DNA of 64,000 nt from Benincasa hispida (GCF_009727055.1 NC_052353.1:45535954-45599953), one strand, 5' to 3'. Counted from the stretch's first letter, positions 23,748 to 36,574 are shown. Notes: generated by a model not told the origin, from the letters alone. Numbers and translations: made by a program.

Positions 23748-26700
23748 ATGCACACAAGATTCATAAACTACCTTATAAGAAAACAATGCATCACAAATAA
23801 GTCAAATATCTTGGCTTTTAACTTTAATGGGCATATAGCAGAGTTTGGATTAAAAGAATTTTGTTTAACCACAGGTTTAAATGGTACTCAACTAGCATCA
23901 ATGGATTTAGAAGAAAAAGAAAAAATTTATGAATTTAGAAAAAGAGTCTTTAAGAATGGTGATTCGATTGATAGAAAGGACATCGAGAGAAAGTTCTTAC
24001 ATCATTCTGAAAGTGATAGTTTCAAGGTTAAGTTTGCAAACCTCCTTTTTTAGAGTTCTTTTTAATCCCTAGACGAGGACACAATATTGTTAATTGGTGA
24101 CGATTGACATATAACTTGACATATCAATATTTTAAAAAGGCTTATTCTACTGAAAAGGATTCTGTATGCCTTCAAGGTTTCCCTTCAGAACTAGTTTGTT
24201 GGGCATTTGAAATAATACCAAAACTTTCAACAATAGATATTGGATTTGGAAGAAAAACTTGCAATCAAAGTCCAAAAATAATATTATGGGAGTACTTGCA
24301 ATCTGATCATTGGAGAAATCTTGAAGAGAATATTTTTCAAAGAAATGATATAAGTATTTTCTATAATTTCTTAGCTTCATTTTTATTACTTGCAATGGTT
24401 TTAAACAAAAAACAGATAGTAGTCTATCACTAATAGATAGTAGTAGAAGTCTATCACTGTCTATTAATAAAAAATAGTGATAGACATTATAATAAAAAAG
24501 CTTGTTGGTGTTTTTCTGGTTTTGATCTAATGATTTAACATGTGCCTAAACTTGTAGTTTTGTGTAATTCCACTAGTTCCAACAACAAGAATCACAATCA
24601 GCCACCATCAAATATTTGATAGATTTGGAAGAAAAGGAAAAGGAAAAGGTAGAAAGAGAAAGAAAAGAAGAAAGAAATAAAGGAAGAGATTTAATTGGAG
24701 AAAAAAAAGCATGAGAAAAATATAATGGAGGAAATAGAAGATTTGAAAAAGATGTTGGGAAGACCATAGAAAAAAACAAAGCTCCTTCTTGTAGCTTACA
24801 AATTCTTGAAAGAAATAATGAATTTGATAAAATAGTGAATTATGCTACGAATTATGTAGCTCAGGTAAGTCTTTTGCTATGTACTATTTTATTTTTAAAT
24901 GTAAACATATATTTACTAAGTAAACTAAAATTTTTTTTCTTGTAGATTGAAAATGAGAATGAAGGAAAGATTTGTATACAAGTTTTTGTACTGAGGGACA
25001 GTGATAGAAGTATATCACTATCTATCAATGCCTTTTTCTTCCTTTTGATTTGTGTATTTTATTATATAAATCTCATTCACTTCATTATCTTTGTGTTTGA
25101 TTTATGTTTTTTGTTTTAGGAATCTTATATACCAACACAAGAAATTGAAACAGAAGATGATTTTGACCATATTCAATCTCTACCTTTGGAAATCCCAAAG
25201 ACACAAGAATTAACAATAGAGTTTAAGGAAGAGGATGGAAAAGAAAAGGTTTACTTCATCTCTTAAGCTACTTTGTTTTCTCTATTAAGCTACATTGTCA
25301 TAAAAGTCAATTAGATCTATCACTACCCATTAGTGATAAACACTGATAGAATTCTATCAGTGTCTATCACTAATAGAAAATTCTATCGCTTTCTTGATTC
25401 TTAAGTATCAATGACACATTATATTGTATTATTGTAGCGAAATAAATTTGAAGCTGTAGAACATCTGAAAAAAACTGATCATGTTCAGCAGAAGGTAAAT
25501 GTCTAAGTTAAAATCTAAATGATAGATTTTTATCAGGAAGTGTCTATCACTGATATACACTGATGAAATTCTATTAGTGTCTATTTACGATAGACATTCC
25601 CGATAGAAGTCAATGAGGTCAATCACTGCACATCAGTGATAGAAACTGATATAATTATACAAATGTCTATCATTAATAGACACTGATATACATATATAAC
25701 TTTCTTGATTCTTATGTAACAATGACAAATTACATTGTATTATTACAATTAAATGAATTTGAAGCTGTAGAATATCTGGAAAAAACTGATCATGTTTAAC
25801 AGAAGGTAAATATTTAAGTTGAAATCTAAATGATAGGCTTTTATTAGGAAGTGTATATCATTGATATACGCTGATAGAATTCTATCATTGTCTATTAGTG
25901 ATATTCTTGATAAAAGTCAGTGAGGTCTTTCAATTACTGCATATCAATGGTAGAAACTAATAGAATTCTATCAGTGTCTATCATTAATAGACAATGGTAT
26001 ACTTCTATAACTTCCTTAATTCTTATGTAATAATGACACATTACATTGTATTATTGCAACAAAAAGAATTTGAAGCTGAGGAACATATGAAAAAAACTGA
26101 TCATGTTCAACAAAAGGATAAGTTAAATATATAGAAGCTATGAAAGAAAATAAAGCGATAAGTTGTCTTCTTAAGTATTTTAGAATTTTGGATCTATTAT
26201 AGGAAGTTGAGCTTGAAGAAGAAGAATTTGATCTATCTGACAAAGAAGAAAAAAAAGAAAAAAAGAGAGGATATCAAAAATAAAAAAAATGAGAAAAAGG
26301 TAAATATAATTAATTAATGATATTTATAAAATACTATCAATGTCTAACACTATACTATTACTTTATTTATTACAACCTGTTGATGAAGGAAAAATATTGT
26401 TGAACAAAAAGAACATGTTGAAGAACAAGTTGTTAAAGAAGAACTGAAGAAGAAAATGAGAATGAAAAGAAAAAAAGACTTGAAAATAAAAGAAAATAAT
26501 CAAGAGAAAAGACGGTAAATAGTTGCATGTTGTATCACTAGATATTTGATATCATGATAAATAGAATGATAGTGGTCTATCACTATCTAACATTGATGAT
26601 AGACGACTATCACTGTCTATCAATGGTAGATACTGATATTTTTTTTATAAATCAATTTGTATATTAATGTTATGTTCATATATTCCTTGCTATATAGATC

Positions 26701-27204
26701 TAAATAGTTGTTGTTGTTAGTTATATCTAACTAGATATTTGTACATATTAGTTGATACAATAATGGATAGAGTGATAGTTATCTATCACTGTCTATCAAC
26801 AGTATATAGTGAGAGATTTTATGATAAATCAATTTGTATGTTAATATTATGTTCACATATTTATTAATACATAGATATAAATAGTCGATGATATCATGAT
26901 ATGTAGTTTTTAAATTCTAACATTTAACTTTTTTCTTGTTACTATTATTTTGGGTTGCTGAAGGTGAAGGAAAAGGGAAACGTACAAAGTTTAGACCAAA
27001 AGTATTAGATGATGATGGAAAAATTATCAATGAGAGGCCCAAGAGAGAAAGGAAACAAACAACAAAGGCAGAGGAAATGAACAAAGCACCTCCTAAAAAG
27101 AGGAAAAAGAACGAAACAACTTCATTGATGAATAATGCTCCAAGATTCAACTTAAACATCTCTCAACTAAACTCTCAAACTCAATCTCAACCTTCTCAGA
27201 CTTA
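23748..27204 (+). pseudogene. Decayed DUF1985-like gene of KAONASHI/MULE type, multi-exon
   Basis: Pieces read as a DUF1985-type N-terminus. One is 23748-24053 (NFNGHIAEFGLKEFCLTTGL). Another is 24104-24433 (LQGFPSELVCWAFEIIPKLS then ILWEYLQSDHWRNLEENIF). Further acidic/basic exon-like pieces bounded by gt/ag lie at about 24570-24865, 24945-24990, 25120-25250, 25438-25500 and its duplicates, and 26200-26300. The last piece, 26950-27204, is Lys/Arg-rich and ends QTQSQPSQT. In plants, DUF1985 proteins are usually fused to a Ulp1-like protease and travel with Mutator-like elements; no protease catalytic domain is seen here. In-frame stops (after 24050, at about 24703, in the second exon repeat) argue for decay. 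Introns carry the GATAGA palindromes. Confidence 0.58.
25390..26117 (+). repeat. Tandem triplication of an exon plus intron (about 305-bp period)
   Basis: An exon-like block coding (N)KFEAVEHLKKTDHVQQK, together with upstream intron sequence (cttgattcttatgtaacaatg, cattgtattattg), occurs three times, at about 25438-25497, 25744-25804 and 26059-26117. The second copy has a stop (catgtttaacag). The first two copies end in a gtaaat donor; the third reads gataag. Unequal exchange between intronic palindromes is a plausible origin. Confidence 0.8.
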
Positions 27205-28610
27205 ATGTTAAAACTTGATTTTAGAATGTTATTGGAAAAGACTACAATACTATGAACTATGTTATTTTGTGAATGTTACAATACTAGTGACAATGAACAT
27301 TGATGATAGAACTATATCTATAAGAATTGTAGTTTATACTAATGATGTTATCTGGTGTGATTTTATCAGTTGTATAAAATTTTGTCTATATGTTGGACAA
27401 AATTCTATTAGGTACATCATGAATTCTATCGTTGATAGATAATGATAGAAGTCTATCAATGTCTATTAGTGATAGTCTATCAAAAAGGAAAATGATTGTA
27501 AGCTCCATCTCACTTGGGGAAAGAACTGCTTGCTGGAAGTTACTTTTAATTGTGAGTTTAATCCAAGAAAATATGCAATGTTATTCTGTGTCATGGTAGG
27601 CCTTTGCTCTCCTCGAGTCCTCTCGACTTTATGGGACATCCCGATATTTATTCAATATTTGCTAGTTTTTGCATTATCTGTTGGACCTGTTTATGGAGCT
27701 TTGTTTCTGGTTTATTTTGTGTCTGAAGAATGAGGAAGTTCAACCACCATTTTTTGCTTGAGCTATTTACAAGAGTTTAAGTAGTCCTTTGGAGCATTTT
27801 TGCAAGAGTTTGGACGTTGATATTTTGAATTTGCTTATCTCAAACTATTAGTTTTGACTTTTTAAACTTATTTTTAGTTTGACATAAATATATTTAAACA
27901 TTGATAGACTTCTATCAGTGTCTATCAATGTTTAAATATATATTATATACTTTTGAAGTCTATCAATTCCGTAGTTAACTGATAGACATTGATAGACTTG
28001 TATCAGTGTCTATCAACTCTCAACTCTATTACTATAATACTATAATGCTTCTGGTTCTAGTGTCTGATGCCAAAACTGAATCAACCATGTATAATCCTAA
28101 TATTGCAACAACTTTTACATAAAAAATGAAATCAATATATAAATTCTAATAACCAAAACTGATATACTGCATTATATGGCAAAGAAGAAACACTGACTTC
28201 CAAATTGACCATTAGAAAAGTTCAGTATCAATATCCATGATCAATTCATCAAGTATCTTCATTTTCAGAATAGCAGAAAAATAAATTACTCTCCATCAAT
28301 GATATACACTGATTGAAAGATATCAGTGTATATCAACACAATGGTATATCAGTGTGTATAGACACTGATAGAAATCTATCAATATTTATCAATGTATATC
28401 AGTGTGTGTATAAATGTGTATATCACATGTTTCAATCTAGAAAAGAAATATAAACAAAGAAATTCAAGAATTTTGTTCATATAAAGATATCGTTCCATTC
28501 ACTTACAAACTCAACAGTAGAACCAATCAAGGAGAAAAATAACTTTCATAAATTATAATATCAATCCATTTAGCAATACAAGGGAAAACATGCAACTATA
28601 ATTATTACAT
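27205..28610. other. Gap between convergent MULE-type remnants; repeats only
   Basis: The stretch is AT-rich, with GATAGA palindrome clusters at about 27420-27480, 27900-28020 and 28290-28430. The ORF at 27530-27733 has hydrophobic stretches but resembles nothing I know and lacks gene context. I see no gene here. Confidence 0.5.
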
Positions 28611-28843
28611 CATTGATTAATTTGGTGAAGTTTGCAAGTCCTAGAATTGTGACCTTTAGAATGACAACGACTACATCTTAGTGAACTACTTTTAGTTTCA
28701 TCTATAGATTGAATCCTTTTTTTTTTAGGTCTTCCTACTGAACGTTTAAAAATAGGAGGTACTACTCTAATGCCATCATCTAAAACCCTCAAATTTGAAT
28801 GGACTCCAAAGATTGAACATATCACACCCCTTCCCGAGCTCAA
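28611..28843 (-). pseudogene. MuDR/MULE transposase C-terminus fragment
   Basis: On the minus strand it encodes a 77-residue tail containing PPIFKRSVGRPKKKR, an AT-hook-like basic stretch, and CSRCHSKGHNSRTC, a CX2CX4HX4C zinc knuckle. That pair closes many plant MuDR-type transposases (cf. PP..RRPVGRPKKxR ... CSRCGxxGHNxRTC). The catalytic and SWIM parts would lie to the right but are missing: only 245 bp separate this from the copia LTR at 29089. It is convergent with the DUF1985-like gene, a pairing known for KAONASHI-type MULEs. Confidence 0.7.
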
Positions 28844-29088
28844 CCCTCGAACTCGAAAGGAGGGGTGAAGACGACAGATACCACCCTTTTGTGATACCTA
28901 CTACCCATCTGAACCCATTTTGCTCACCAAACTTAAAGTCAAGTAAATAAACAACAACTGTTTGGCTTAACTTATTTTACTATAATCATTGTAATGTTTA
29001 TATAATTCCAAAAATAGCTTAACAACTCTAGACTCTTAGTTACAGAAGTTTATAACAACAACTTAAATTCCGGAAGTGTGCTTGTGGT

Positions 29089-31096
29089 TGTTGGGAATGT
29101 CCTAGAACTCGAAGTTTGTAAATTTCGTGTTAAACATTCTATTTATCAATAAAATACTATTGAGCATATTATTCGATAAAGTTATTGATATTGTATTCTA
29201 TTATGAAAATCCAATAAACATATCCATGACTATATTATGAATACTTTAACTTTATGTAGTGATATAAACAGGATCAAATTAATAGTATATAGCCTAAATG
29301 GTCTAAAAGTATATGAATGAAATTGGGTATCTCATCCTGATAACACTATTGGATGCGGCCCATTTTGTATAGGCAATACAAATGATGTGATCCACAAATT
29401 ATTCATGTAGAGACATGTGAGTGGAGGGATCCTATGCAATGATTTTGCATAAAGAATGGACCACGAAATAGTCACTTTTATTTATAACAATCGTTTACTG
29501 CTAAAACTGACTATTTCATACTAAAGTAATCTAGGATAACTCAATCTTAATCCTGAGCTAGCTATGAACTCATGTTTATTCGGGATTGCCCTTTGATCTA
29601 CATGGGTGAGAGTAGTTCAATAGCACTACTTAATAAGCCTTCCATTTTAGGGATAAGACCGGATAGATAGCTAGGGATATAGCTCTGCAAGATGGAATTC
29701 ACTCATACCCGTTTTAGGTTAGCAGATAGGTTGCTCTCTTAAGTGCTGATTCCAGGTCTTGAACAAACGGGGCCCTGCCTTCTCATGATAGAGAGGGACA
29801 TGATTCATAAGTGGTATTATGAATCAGTTGTTCATTAGACGATTAGTGAGAACTTAAGGAACAAGATGTATTTACAGGGGTAAAATAGTAATTTTCATCC
29901 AACGGTAAATATGAACAACTTGTGAAGGCTCGACTTACTGATGATGGTTAACATGGACAGAAATACATATACAATGAGGAGAGTGCAACTATCGAGTTAT
30001 AGTGGTATGTCTTGATGGTTAACGAAAAGTAATTAATTCGGTTTAAAGAGTCTAACCAATTGATTACAAATCGTTGCAGCTCATGATCTATAGGTTCAAT
30101 AGGTTCCTCTACTTGCTCATAAGTAGGAATAATGAATTGAGTAATTGATTGGATGAATTTTGAATCTAAGGTTATGAATTTGAAAAGTTCAAACTCAGTT
30201 TTATGGTTTTTCAATTGATTGTATATGATGCAATTAAAACGTTTAATTTAATTGAAATTAAAACAAGATTGGAGAATCAATTAATATTTAAATTATGATT
30301 TAAATATTGATTATATGAATTTAAATCATATCGGTGGAATTGATGTTTTATTAATTTAATATTAAGATATTAAATTAATTATATTAGTTTTGTTTAAATT
30401 AACTAATTTTGAATTAATTATATAAAACTAAATTTTAAATAAAATAGTTTTATTTAAAATGAAAAAACAATTTTTTGAAATTGTTTTTGAGTTAGTGGAT
30501 TTTTCCCAAAAATTGGAAAAATCCACTAACTTCACAATGGTGTATTATCACTAAATTCCACCATGAACTCTTCAATCAACACCAAATAGGAGCTGTCCTA
30601 CATGTAGCCATCTTCTAGTGCATGATTTAAGGCTATATAATGAAGCTTCATGCATGAAAATTGGAAGAAGACTGCGTTNACACCAAGTAGAAGCTGTCCT
30701 ACATGCAACCATCTTCTATTGCATGATTTAAGGCTATATAATGAAGCTTCATGCATGAAAATTGGAAGAAGACTGCGTTCTTTATCTTTACTGTTGTAAA
30801 ACCAAAATCTTACTCCACCCTCACTAGTTCATCTTCAATTCAGCTTGATTAGAGTGTTTCTACCACACATTCCTTCTTGAGCATAGTTGAGAAGATCTTG
30901 TTGGTTGTCTATCTGAAGAATCCAGCTCGAACTTGTGAAGATTCTGCTAAAATCGTAAAGAGAACTATAAAGGTATTGTCATGTTCAAACCCTCTTTTGA
31001 AAACTTCATGAGTAGCATGCTTAAAACTCAAATTAAATGTAATTCAAGTACTTATTGATTTTGAATTCTTCCGTTGCATGTTATATTACTCCTTCA
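29089..31096 (+). mobile_element. Copia element C, 5' LTR (about 2.0 kb)
   Basis: It starts TGTTGGGAATGTCCTAGAAC and ends ATATTACTCCTTCA, directly before the primer-binding site at 31099. It is homologous throughout to the two nested solo LTRs and more distantly to the LTR at 47816-50084. An N at 30679 lies between two 100-bp copies (30579-30678 and 30680-30779), probably an assembly artefact, so the true LTR may be about 100 bp shorter. Confidence 0.85.
30579..30779. repeat. 100-bp duplication around a single N inside the LTR
   Basis: Both copies are 100 bp, from acaccaa(a/g)tag to gactgcgtt, differ at only a few positions, and are separated only by the N at 30679. This is the same pattern as at 3005. 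Confidence 0.8.
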
Positions 31097-32918
31097 ATTG
31101 GTATCAGAGCATGTTTTAAGTGCTTAACAACTGTTAATTTGAGTTTGTGGGTGTTCTTCATGAACTGTATGAAAATAGTATGCTGATATGGTTTTTCAGT
31201 GTTTTGGCATTTGAATCTTTTCAATTATGTTATAACTCTTGTAATTGGCTCTTGTTTGATGGGCCTTAATATGTGTTTAAGTGTATGTAATTCGTTTAAA
31301 GTCATTAGAGTTACAATTAAGATGTAATTGAAAAAAGAAATGAAGAAGGACTAACCAGCAGGAACTGGAAATTTGAATTTTTTTCCAGATACTCGATGCT
31401 TGATGGGATACTCGATGACATTCTCAATGGATTTTCATAAAATACTTGATGCACAATGCCATAAGATGGTACTCGATGCATTTACTCGATGATATTTCAT
31501 GAAATGCATGATGCCATACTTAATGGTATTCGATACATCTACTCGATGATATTTCATGAAATACTCAATACTCGATGCTAGATGCCTTACTCGATGGTCG
31601 ATAGTGTCTACTCGATGGTATTTTTGTGAAATATCTAATGCTCGATGTCATACTCGATGCATACTAGCATACTCGATGCTAGTTACTTGCTGATACTCGA
31701 CGAGTTTTGCCCAGTTCAAGGTGGTTCAAGCAGTCCAAAAGGTTTTGAAGTCGGTTTTGCTGATTCTTATAATAGTTAGACTTTTATTTATTTTAAAAAT
31801 GCCAAAACCAAAAACCATATCAATTTTATGTTTAATTATTTATGTATTTTATGTTTTTCATAATTAAATATATGCATAAAGTATGCCATTTAGATTTAAA
31901 ATCCCACCATAGGTGTTGTTACATGCATGATTGTATGTTATAATTAGTTATAATATATAGAATACATGCTTTAGGGTTTGTTAAAAATTAGTGTAATTGT
32001 TATATTGATTTTAAATACCTTTGAAGCATATTATGAATGTTAAAGCATTTTTATAAATTTTTTTATAAAATGAAATTAGACTTTAAAGTCCATAATAAAG
32101 ATAAACAACATGCTCACTTAGGTTAACAACTAGTTTTAACTATTAAAATAGGTTGTTACCTTATAAAATTTTGTTACAAACTCAAAATCAGTTCATAAAC
32201 CTGTCTACGACTGGGGGTGCTTAAGTTGATGGTTTACGTAACCTCTCCTACTTGGGGATTATGACCGAAATATTGAGCATTGTTAACTGATTTTATGAGC
32301 TTGCGTGAGCGGTGTGAGGTTTAAAACTTGTTTAAACACTTAGACATTGTAGGGTTATATCCAAATATAAATGTTATACTTGGATAAAAATCATATAGAC
32401 TTTGGTTGTTTAAAGTTAGCCATTTTTAAACCTAAGTAAATAAATACCCAAACATTTAGAACACTTCAGTAGGAGATTAACCATATGTTCGATATATAGT
32501 TATTAGCTCTCATGTCCTCAAGAGTTCACAATGTGAGATCCATGCTCGACTTCGTTTCACTTTTACCACGACTACTCCATTCGAAAAGTGTTTGCAGGGG
32601 TCAATAACAAGGTGAATGGGGAAAGTAGTTCATAGTAAGTGGGTGAAGGAAATAGGTCAATATTTTCCTATGGTCTCCTCTATTAGTTTGAACTGTGAGA
32701 TTCCTATGTTGCACCAGCTTTCATTTTTTAGGCGGCACTAGCCAGTCGTTAACCACGATGATCCCCACGGAAGGTTGTAACATAGGATTCGGAACAATCC
32801 AAGCTTCAGAAATGAATAGGGTCTTATAGTTTCGTCTTGGATATTATCTTCACCTAGGAGGCTGATGACATGCAGACATGCATGTCATCTTAGGCCTTTT
32901 ATTTAGAATTATGAGAGC
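31097..32918 (+). mobile_element. Copia element C leader with PBS and ACTCGATG minisatellite
   Basis: The primer-binding site tggtatcagagc (complementary to the 3' end of initiator Met tRNA) is at 31099-31110. A degenerate minisatellite built on tactcgatg and tactcgatgatatttcatga fills about 31388-31705. The rest, including the stretch around 32200-32340, is non-coding leader. It is cut by gypsy element A at 32919; the copia gag appears only at 36575. Confidence 0.7.
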
Positions 32919-34884
32919 TGTTAAGCCGAATATGCGGCAATTATGTTAGGAATTTATGAGAAAATGGGTTTACATTGATCAGCATTAAGAATCTCGGCTA
33001 ACCCATTATTATGCGTTATTATGCGTTCAACTATCTATTTTTGTAGCTAACGCAGGAAGTGGATGCAAACGCGGAAACTGACTACTGCATAGACGACCGC
33101 ATGCGGAAAAAACTCTCCATCGAAAAGGCGAATGCGTTCGATCAACGCATGGGTGTTGCGGTAATCAGCCGCATGCCTCCATCGCATGGGAGTTGCGCTC
33201 GTCAAGCGGTTGCGATCATAGTGTAGAAGTTGTAGTATTAAACGAATATGGTCAGAACATGATTGCGGCGACACGATAACGCATGATAAATGGATCAACG
33301 CAAGGTTGGTGGAATGAACGCATCAACACATCTCTCGGAAAAATAAAAAAGATGATGTTGACATCTCACCTGCTATGCTGTTAGCAGCAGAGATTCAGAA
33401 AGGATTAAATGCACTGCGAATGTCAGAATCAGAGCAGTCCATTAATATTGTCGGCGATCTAAGCTCTATATAAAGAAGTCGATGAGCAGAATTTCAACTC
33501 ATCCAGGGTTTATCCCTACGATCCAGACTAATGCGTGAGAAGAAAGATTGAGAGTTCTTCATCTCCCTCATCCATTCCGAGTGACGACCGGAGCCTTCGA
33601 CCGGAGCTAGATCTCGGGAGAGTCAGCTCCACTGCCCATCCATGGCACCACCGGCAGCCTTGACGCACATCCGCTGGGAGCAAGACATTGTTTCCAGCCG
33701 GTCATTTTATTTTCTTTTTTTTCTTACATTGTATTGTATTACATTTTGTGATTAAGAAATTAATACATGATGTGTTCAATGCATCTCTATGTTTCCTTCA
33801 ATTCCATCTCCATCTTCTTTACTTAGCATCCTTAACTTTTATTGCATCACTTAGTGAGATTGCTAGAGTATTGCACACTTAGTCATGTGGATTAGGGATA
33901 TGAAGCATGTAGCAAACCACCAAGAGGTGTGCGTTGCGTGAGTGTGTGAATAACCTTATTTGCTTAGTGTGAAGCTAACGCAACGCTTGTCTATGAGTAA
34001 AGCTAGCAACAACTAATTGCCCGGGAGGGTAAGTGGTTGGTCGCATTAAGCACTATAAGTTATTGTTCACTAGAGATAGGAATAATCTTATCATTTAGGC
34101 ATACTTGAAAGAGTAGTCTAAAATCCAAATCTAAGACTCGAGAGAGCGGATTGGAAAGCATAAGCAAGAATGGGGAACTTAGAGATAAGCTCTGTTTGTT
34201 ATCACACAACGTATGCACCCTACGAAGAGGATATTGCATGCGTCCAAGAAGTAGGATACGGTGGTATATGGCCATCATGCTCATGCGGCGAGAGCACATG
34301 AGCAGGTTATGGAGGTTTAGGTAGGCATAGGCTTCCCAGTAATATCGCAGATACATCGCATACGTCCTAGAATTAGACTCAAGTGTGTGTAGCATGATTG
34401 CATAACTTGCATTGACTAAGGTTGCCCTTGGGATCACTCTTAAGCGTTGCAATGAAGGCATCTCCACATTTTATCTATTTTTCCATTCGTTTGTTTCATG
34501 TCAAGAGTTGTCGTATCTCTACCTTTCATTCATATTCTCATTGTGTTGTCTGTTAGTTAGGAGTAGAAGTAGTGTTAGCTTAGAAACCCCATCCACCATT
34601 CTTTTATTTAACCGCCACATGCACATTACCACATTCATCTAGCTACAAGTCCCCGAGTTCGACCTCGGATTACCCGAGAAATTTGCGTTTGTATTATACT
34701 TGGCGTAAGCACAAGAAAACTTATGACAGGACGCATGGTCATCGCATACATTTGTTAACGCATAGTCATTCTAACGCATGACCACGACGCATGATAAACA
34801 ATGCATACTTTAAGAACATGCATCGCATATTATGTCCACGGAATTTTAGTTGTTGAATAATTGACATTTAATTTTTTGTCATCA
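32919..34884 (+). mobile_element. Gypsy element A (Athila/Tat-like), 5' LTR
   Basis: A proposed start TGTTAAGCCGAATATGCGG and end TTTTTTGTCATCA lie directly upstream of a gypsy primer-binding site at 34891. A TATA-like ctctatataaa occurs at about 33470 and tacttgaaagagtagtctaa at about 34105. The latter module, and agtccc-gagttcgacc-ggattacc near 34647, recur in the gypsy B LTR (about 43795 and 44330). The left boundary is the least certain part. Confidence 0.6.
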
Positions 34885-36400
34885 AGTTTTTGGCGCCATT
34901 ACCAGGGACTTAGCAGCTAATTGTTTGTTGAGTTTTGTGTCTCTGTAAGCAACTTTTTTTTATCTTGGGAGTATTGCAACTTGTGCGACCAGATTGCAAC
35001 CAATATCGAAGTGTAGGCGATGTGCCGAAAGCCAGTATTGACCCCAAGGTAGAAGGGCAATCAGTCGCATGAGCTGAAGGCAGTTCTGAGAACGTGGTGG
35101 CCAACATGCGCCCCACAGTTTCCGGAAGTTCCATTGGTCAAAGCAACTTGACCCAAGCAGTTGAGAGTAAACTCCTGCATGAAAGACTCCTTGCAGTGAC
35201 AACACTCCTATTTTTCCAGGGATTTTCTACTCTATCTTTACTTCGCTTTCTTAGGTTAGTTTATTTTTTTTTTTATTGTTATTTTGGATATGCGGCTGCT
35301 TCCTTGATTGAAGTGCATTTTCTTTTTGTAGGTGCAACAATAAGTCTCCTCGGTGAACAGTACAACGGAAGAATTCCTTTCATCCTTCAACGCATGGCTT
35401 CAATCGCGTGAATTTCAACGCATAATCGCATGCGTTATTCCGTCTATAGTCTTTTCTTGTTATCTTTTATGCCTTATCCTTTTGAAATTCTTTTTTTTCC
35501 CGATTGCGTTCCTTTGCGATGTTTCTTTGATGGTACATACAAACCTTCGCTCAAACATTTATTACCACATTCCTGTTGAGTTTGTTTTTAGCTTTGTGGC
35601 AAGAATGCTGCCAACTTCTAAGTTTGGGGGTGGTAGCAGTCTCGGAGAATTGCGTTCATTGCATTGCGATGATTTGAAAAAAAAAAGTGAATCGAGTTTT
35701 TGAGAATAACAACTCCACTGTCAACACAATGGGGAAACCTATGTTGATAAGAGTTAAGCTGTGAAAGGCACTTGCTCATAGTTGGATGTCCACATGACTC
35801 ATGTGGGGGCAAGCCAAAACGAAGGCAAGTCACCAAGATCAGCGCATAAGCGCAACTCCTCTGTCGGGCGCAAGCCCAATCAAGTAAGACAAGGGTTGAG
35901 TTGAATATGGAACGCAACCGAAGTTGGATGCCCGCATGACACACGTGGGGGTAAGCCAAAATGAAGAGCGTAACCAGGTTCAACGCCGCATTCGAATAAG
36001 TCATCGCAAATTTTTGAAGTGTTTTAAACGAGCGCATTCTTAAAATCTAAACGCAAAGTTGCAGTGAATGAGTAAGAAGTTTTTTAGCAAAGGCTTACCG
36101 GATCTAAACTTAGAAAAGATCTTTTTGAATAAGCAGCCAAAGTGGAGGAGAACATTGCGGCGAAGGTTAGAGGTATGAGGAAATTATATTCTGAAAAGCT
36201 GGTCATCGCAAAGGAAAGCCGGAAGGTGAGTTAGAATTTCTTGAGTATAACGCATGCTTGAGGACAAACATGATTCTAAGTTTGGGGGTGAGGCATAGTC
36301 ATATTGTTCTATAAGATCTGAAAATGGTGGGTCACACTTACAAGAATTACTAATCGTTAGTAAAGATCTTGACTGAAAATGATAATCAAAATAACTATAG
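34885..36400 (+). mobile_element. Gypsy element A internal remnant: PBS and 3' untranslated repeats, pol lost
   Basis: The PBS tggcgccattaccaggga is at 34891-34908, like the TGGCGCCGTTGCCGGGGA site of Athila/Tat elements. Copies of gttggatg-c-catgac-c-(a/c)tgtgggggcaagccaaaa lie at about 35781 and 35930 and match copies in the 3' region of gypsy B. A purine-rich aagtttgggggtg at about 36272 resembles the polypurine tract. No gag or pol protein was recognised, so most of the interior has been deleted. The right edge is approximate. Confidence 0.55.
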
Positions 36401-36574
36401 GAATAAAGAGTTATTCTGATATAGTATTTGGTCAGGATTGTCTTGCTTCAGTAAAAGTATTTTTGACTACCCCACGGTAGCAATTATTCTAAATCACTGA
36501 AATATCGTTGCAAAATAAATAAAGAAAAATGGGTTTAATAGAATTTGTTTAAATTTTTTCATACAACTGCTCGT

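Larger units (their letters stand above)
23440..28430. repeat. Dispersed palindromic GATAGA repeat (TATCACTGATAGA type)
   Basis: Clusters of short inverted units such as tctatcactgatagacactg and gatagaagtctatcactgtc occur at about 23440-23560, 24417-24485, 25000-25030, 25310-25395, 25535-25690, 25850-25995, 26565-26640, 26770-26820, 27420-27480, 27900-28020 and 28290-28430. Further copies lie to the left (17905-17965, 18375-18455, 19440-19590). Each can form a small hairpin. They sit in the apparent introns and flanks of the DUF1985-like gene, not in its exons. Confidence 0.85.

Noticed and set aside
27530..27733. 67-codon hydrophobic ORF
   Set aside because: Short, AT-rich surroundings, no known pattern or promoter; likely chance.
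23440..28430. CRISPR-like array
   Set aside because: Units are palindromic, irregular in spacing and sequence, and the DNA is a plant nuclear genome.
34060..34467. 135-codon minus-strand ORF
   Set aside because: Lies within the gypsy A LTR; non-coding sequence.
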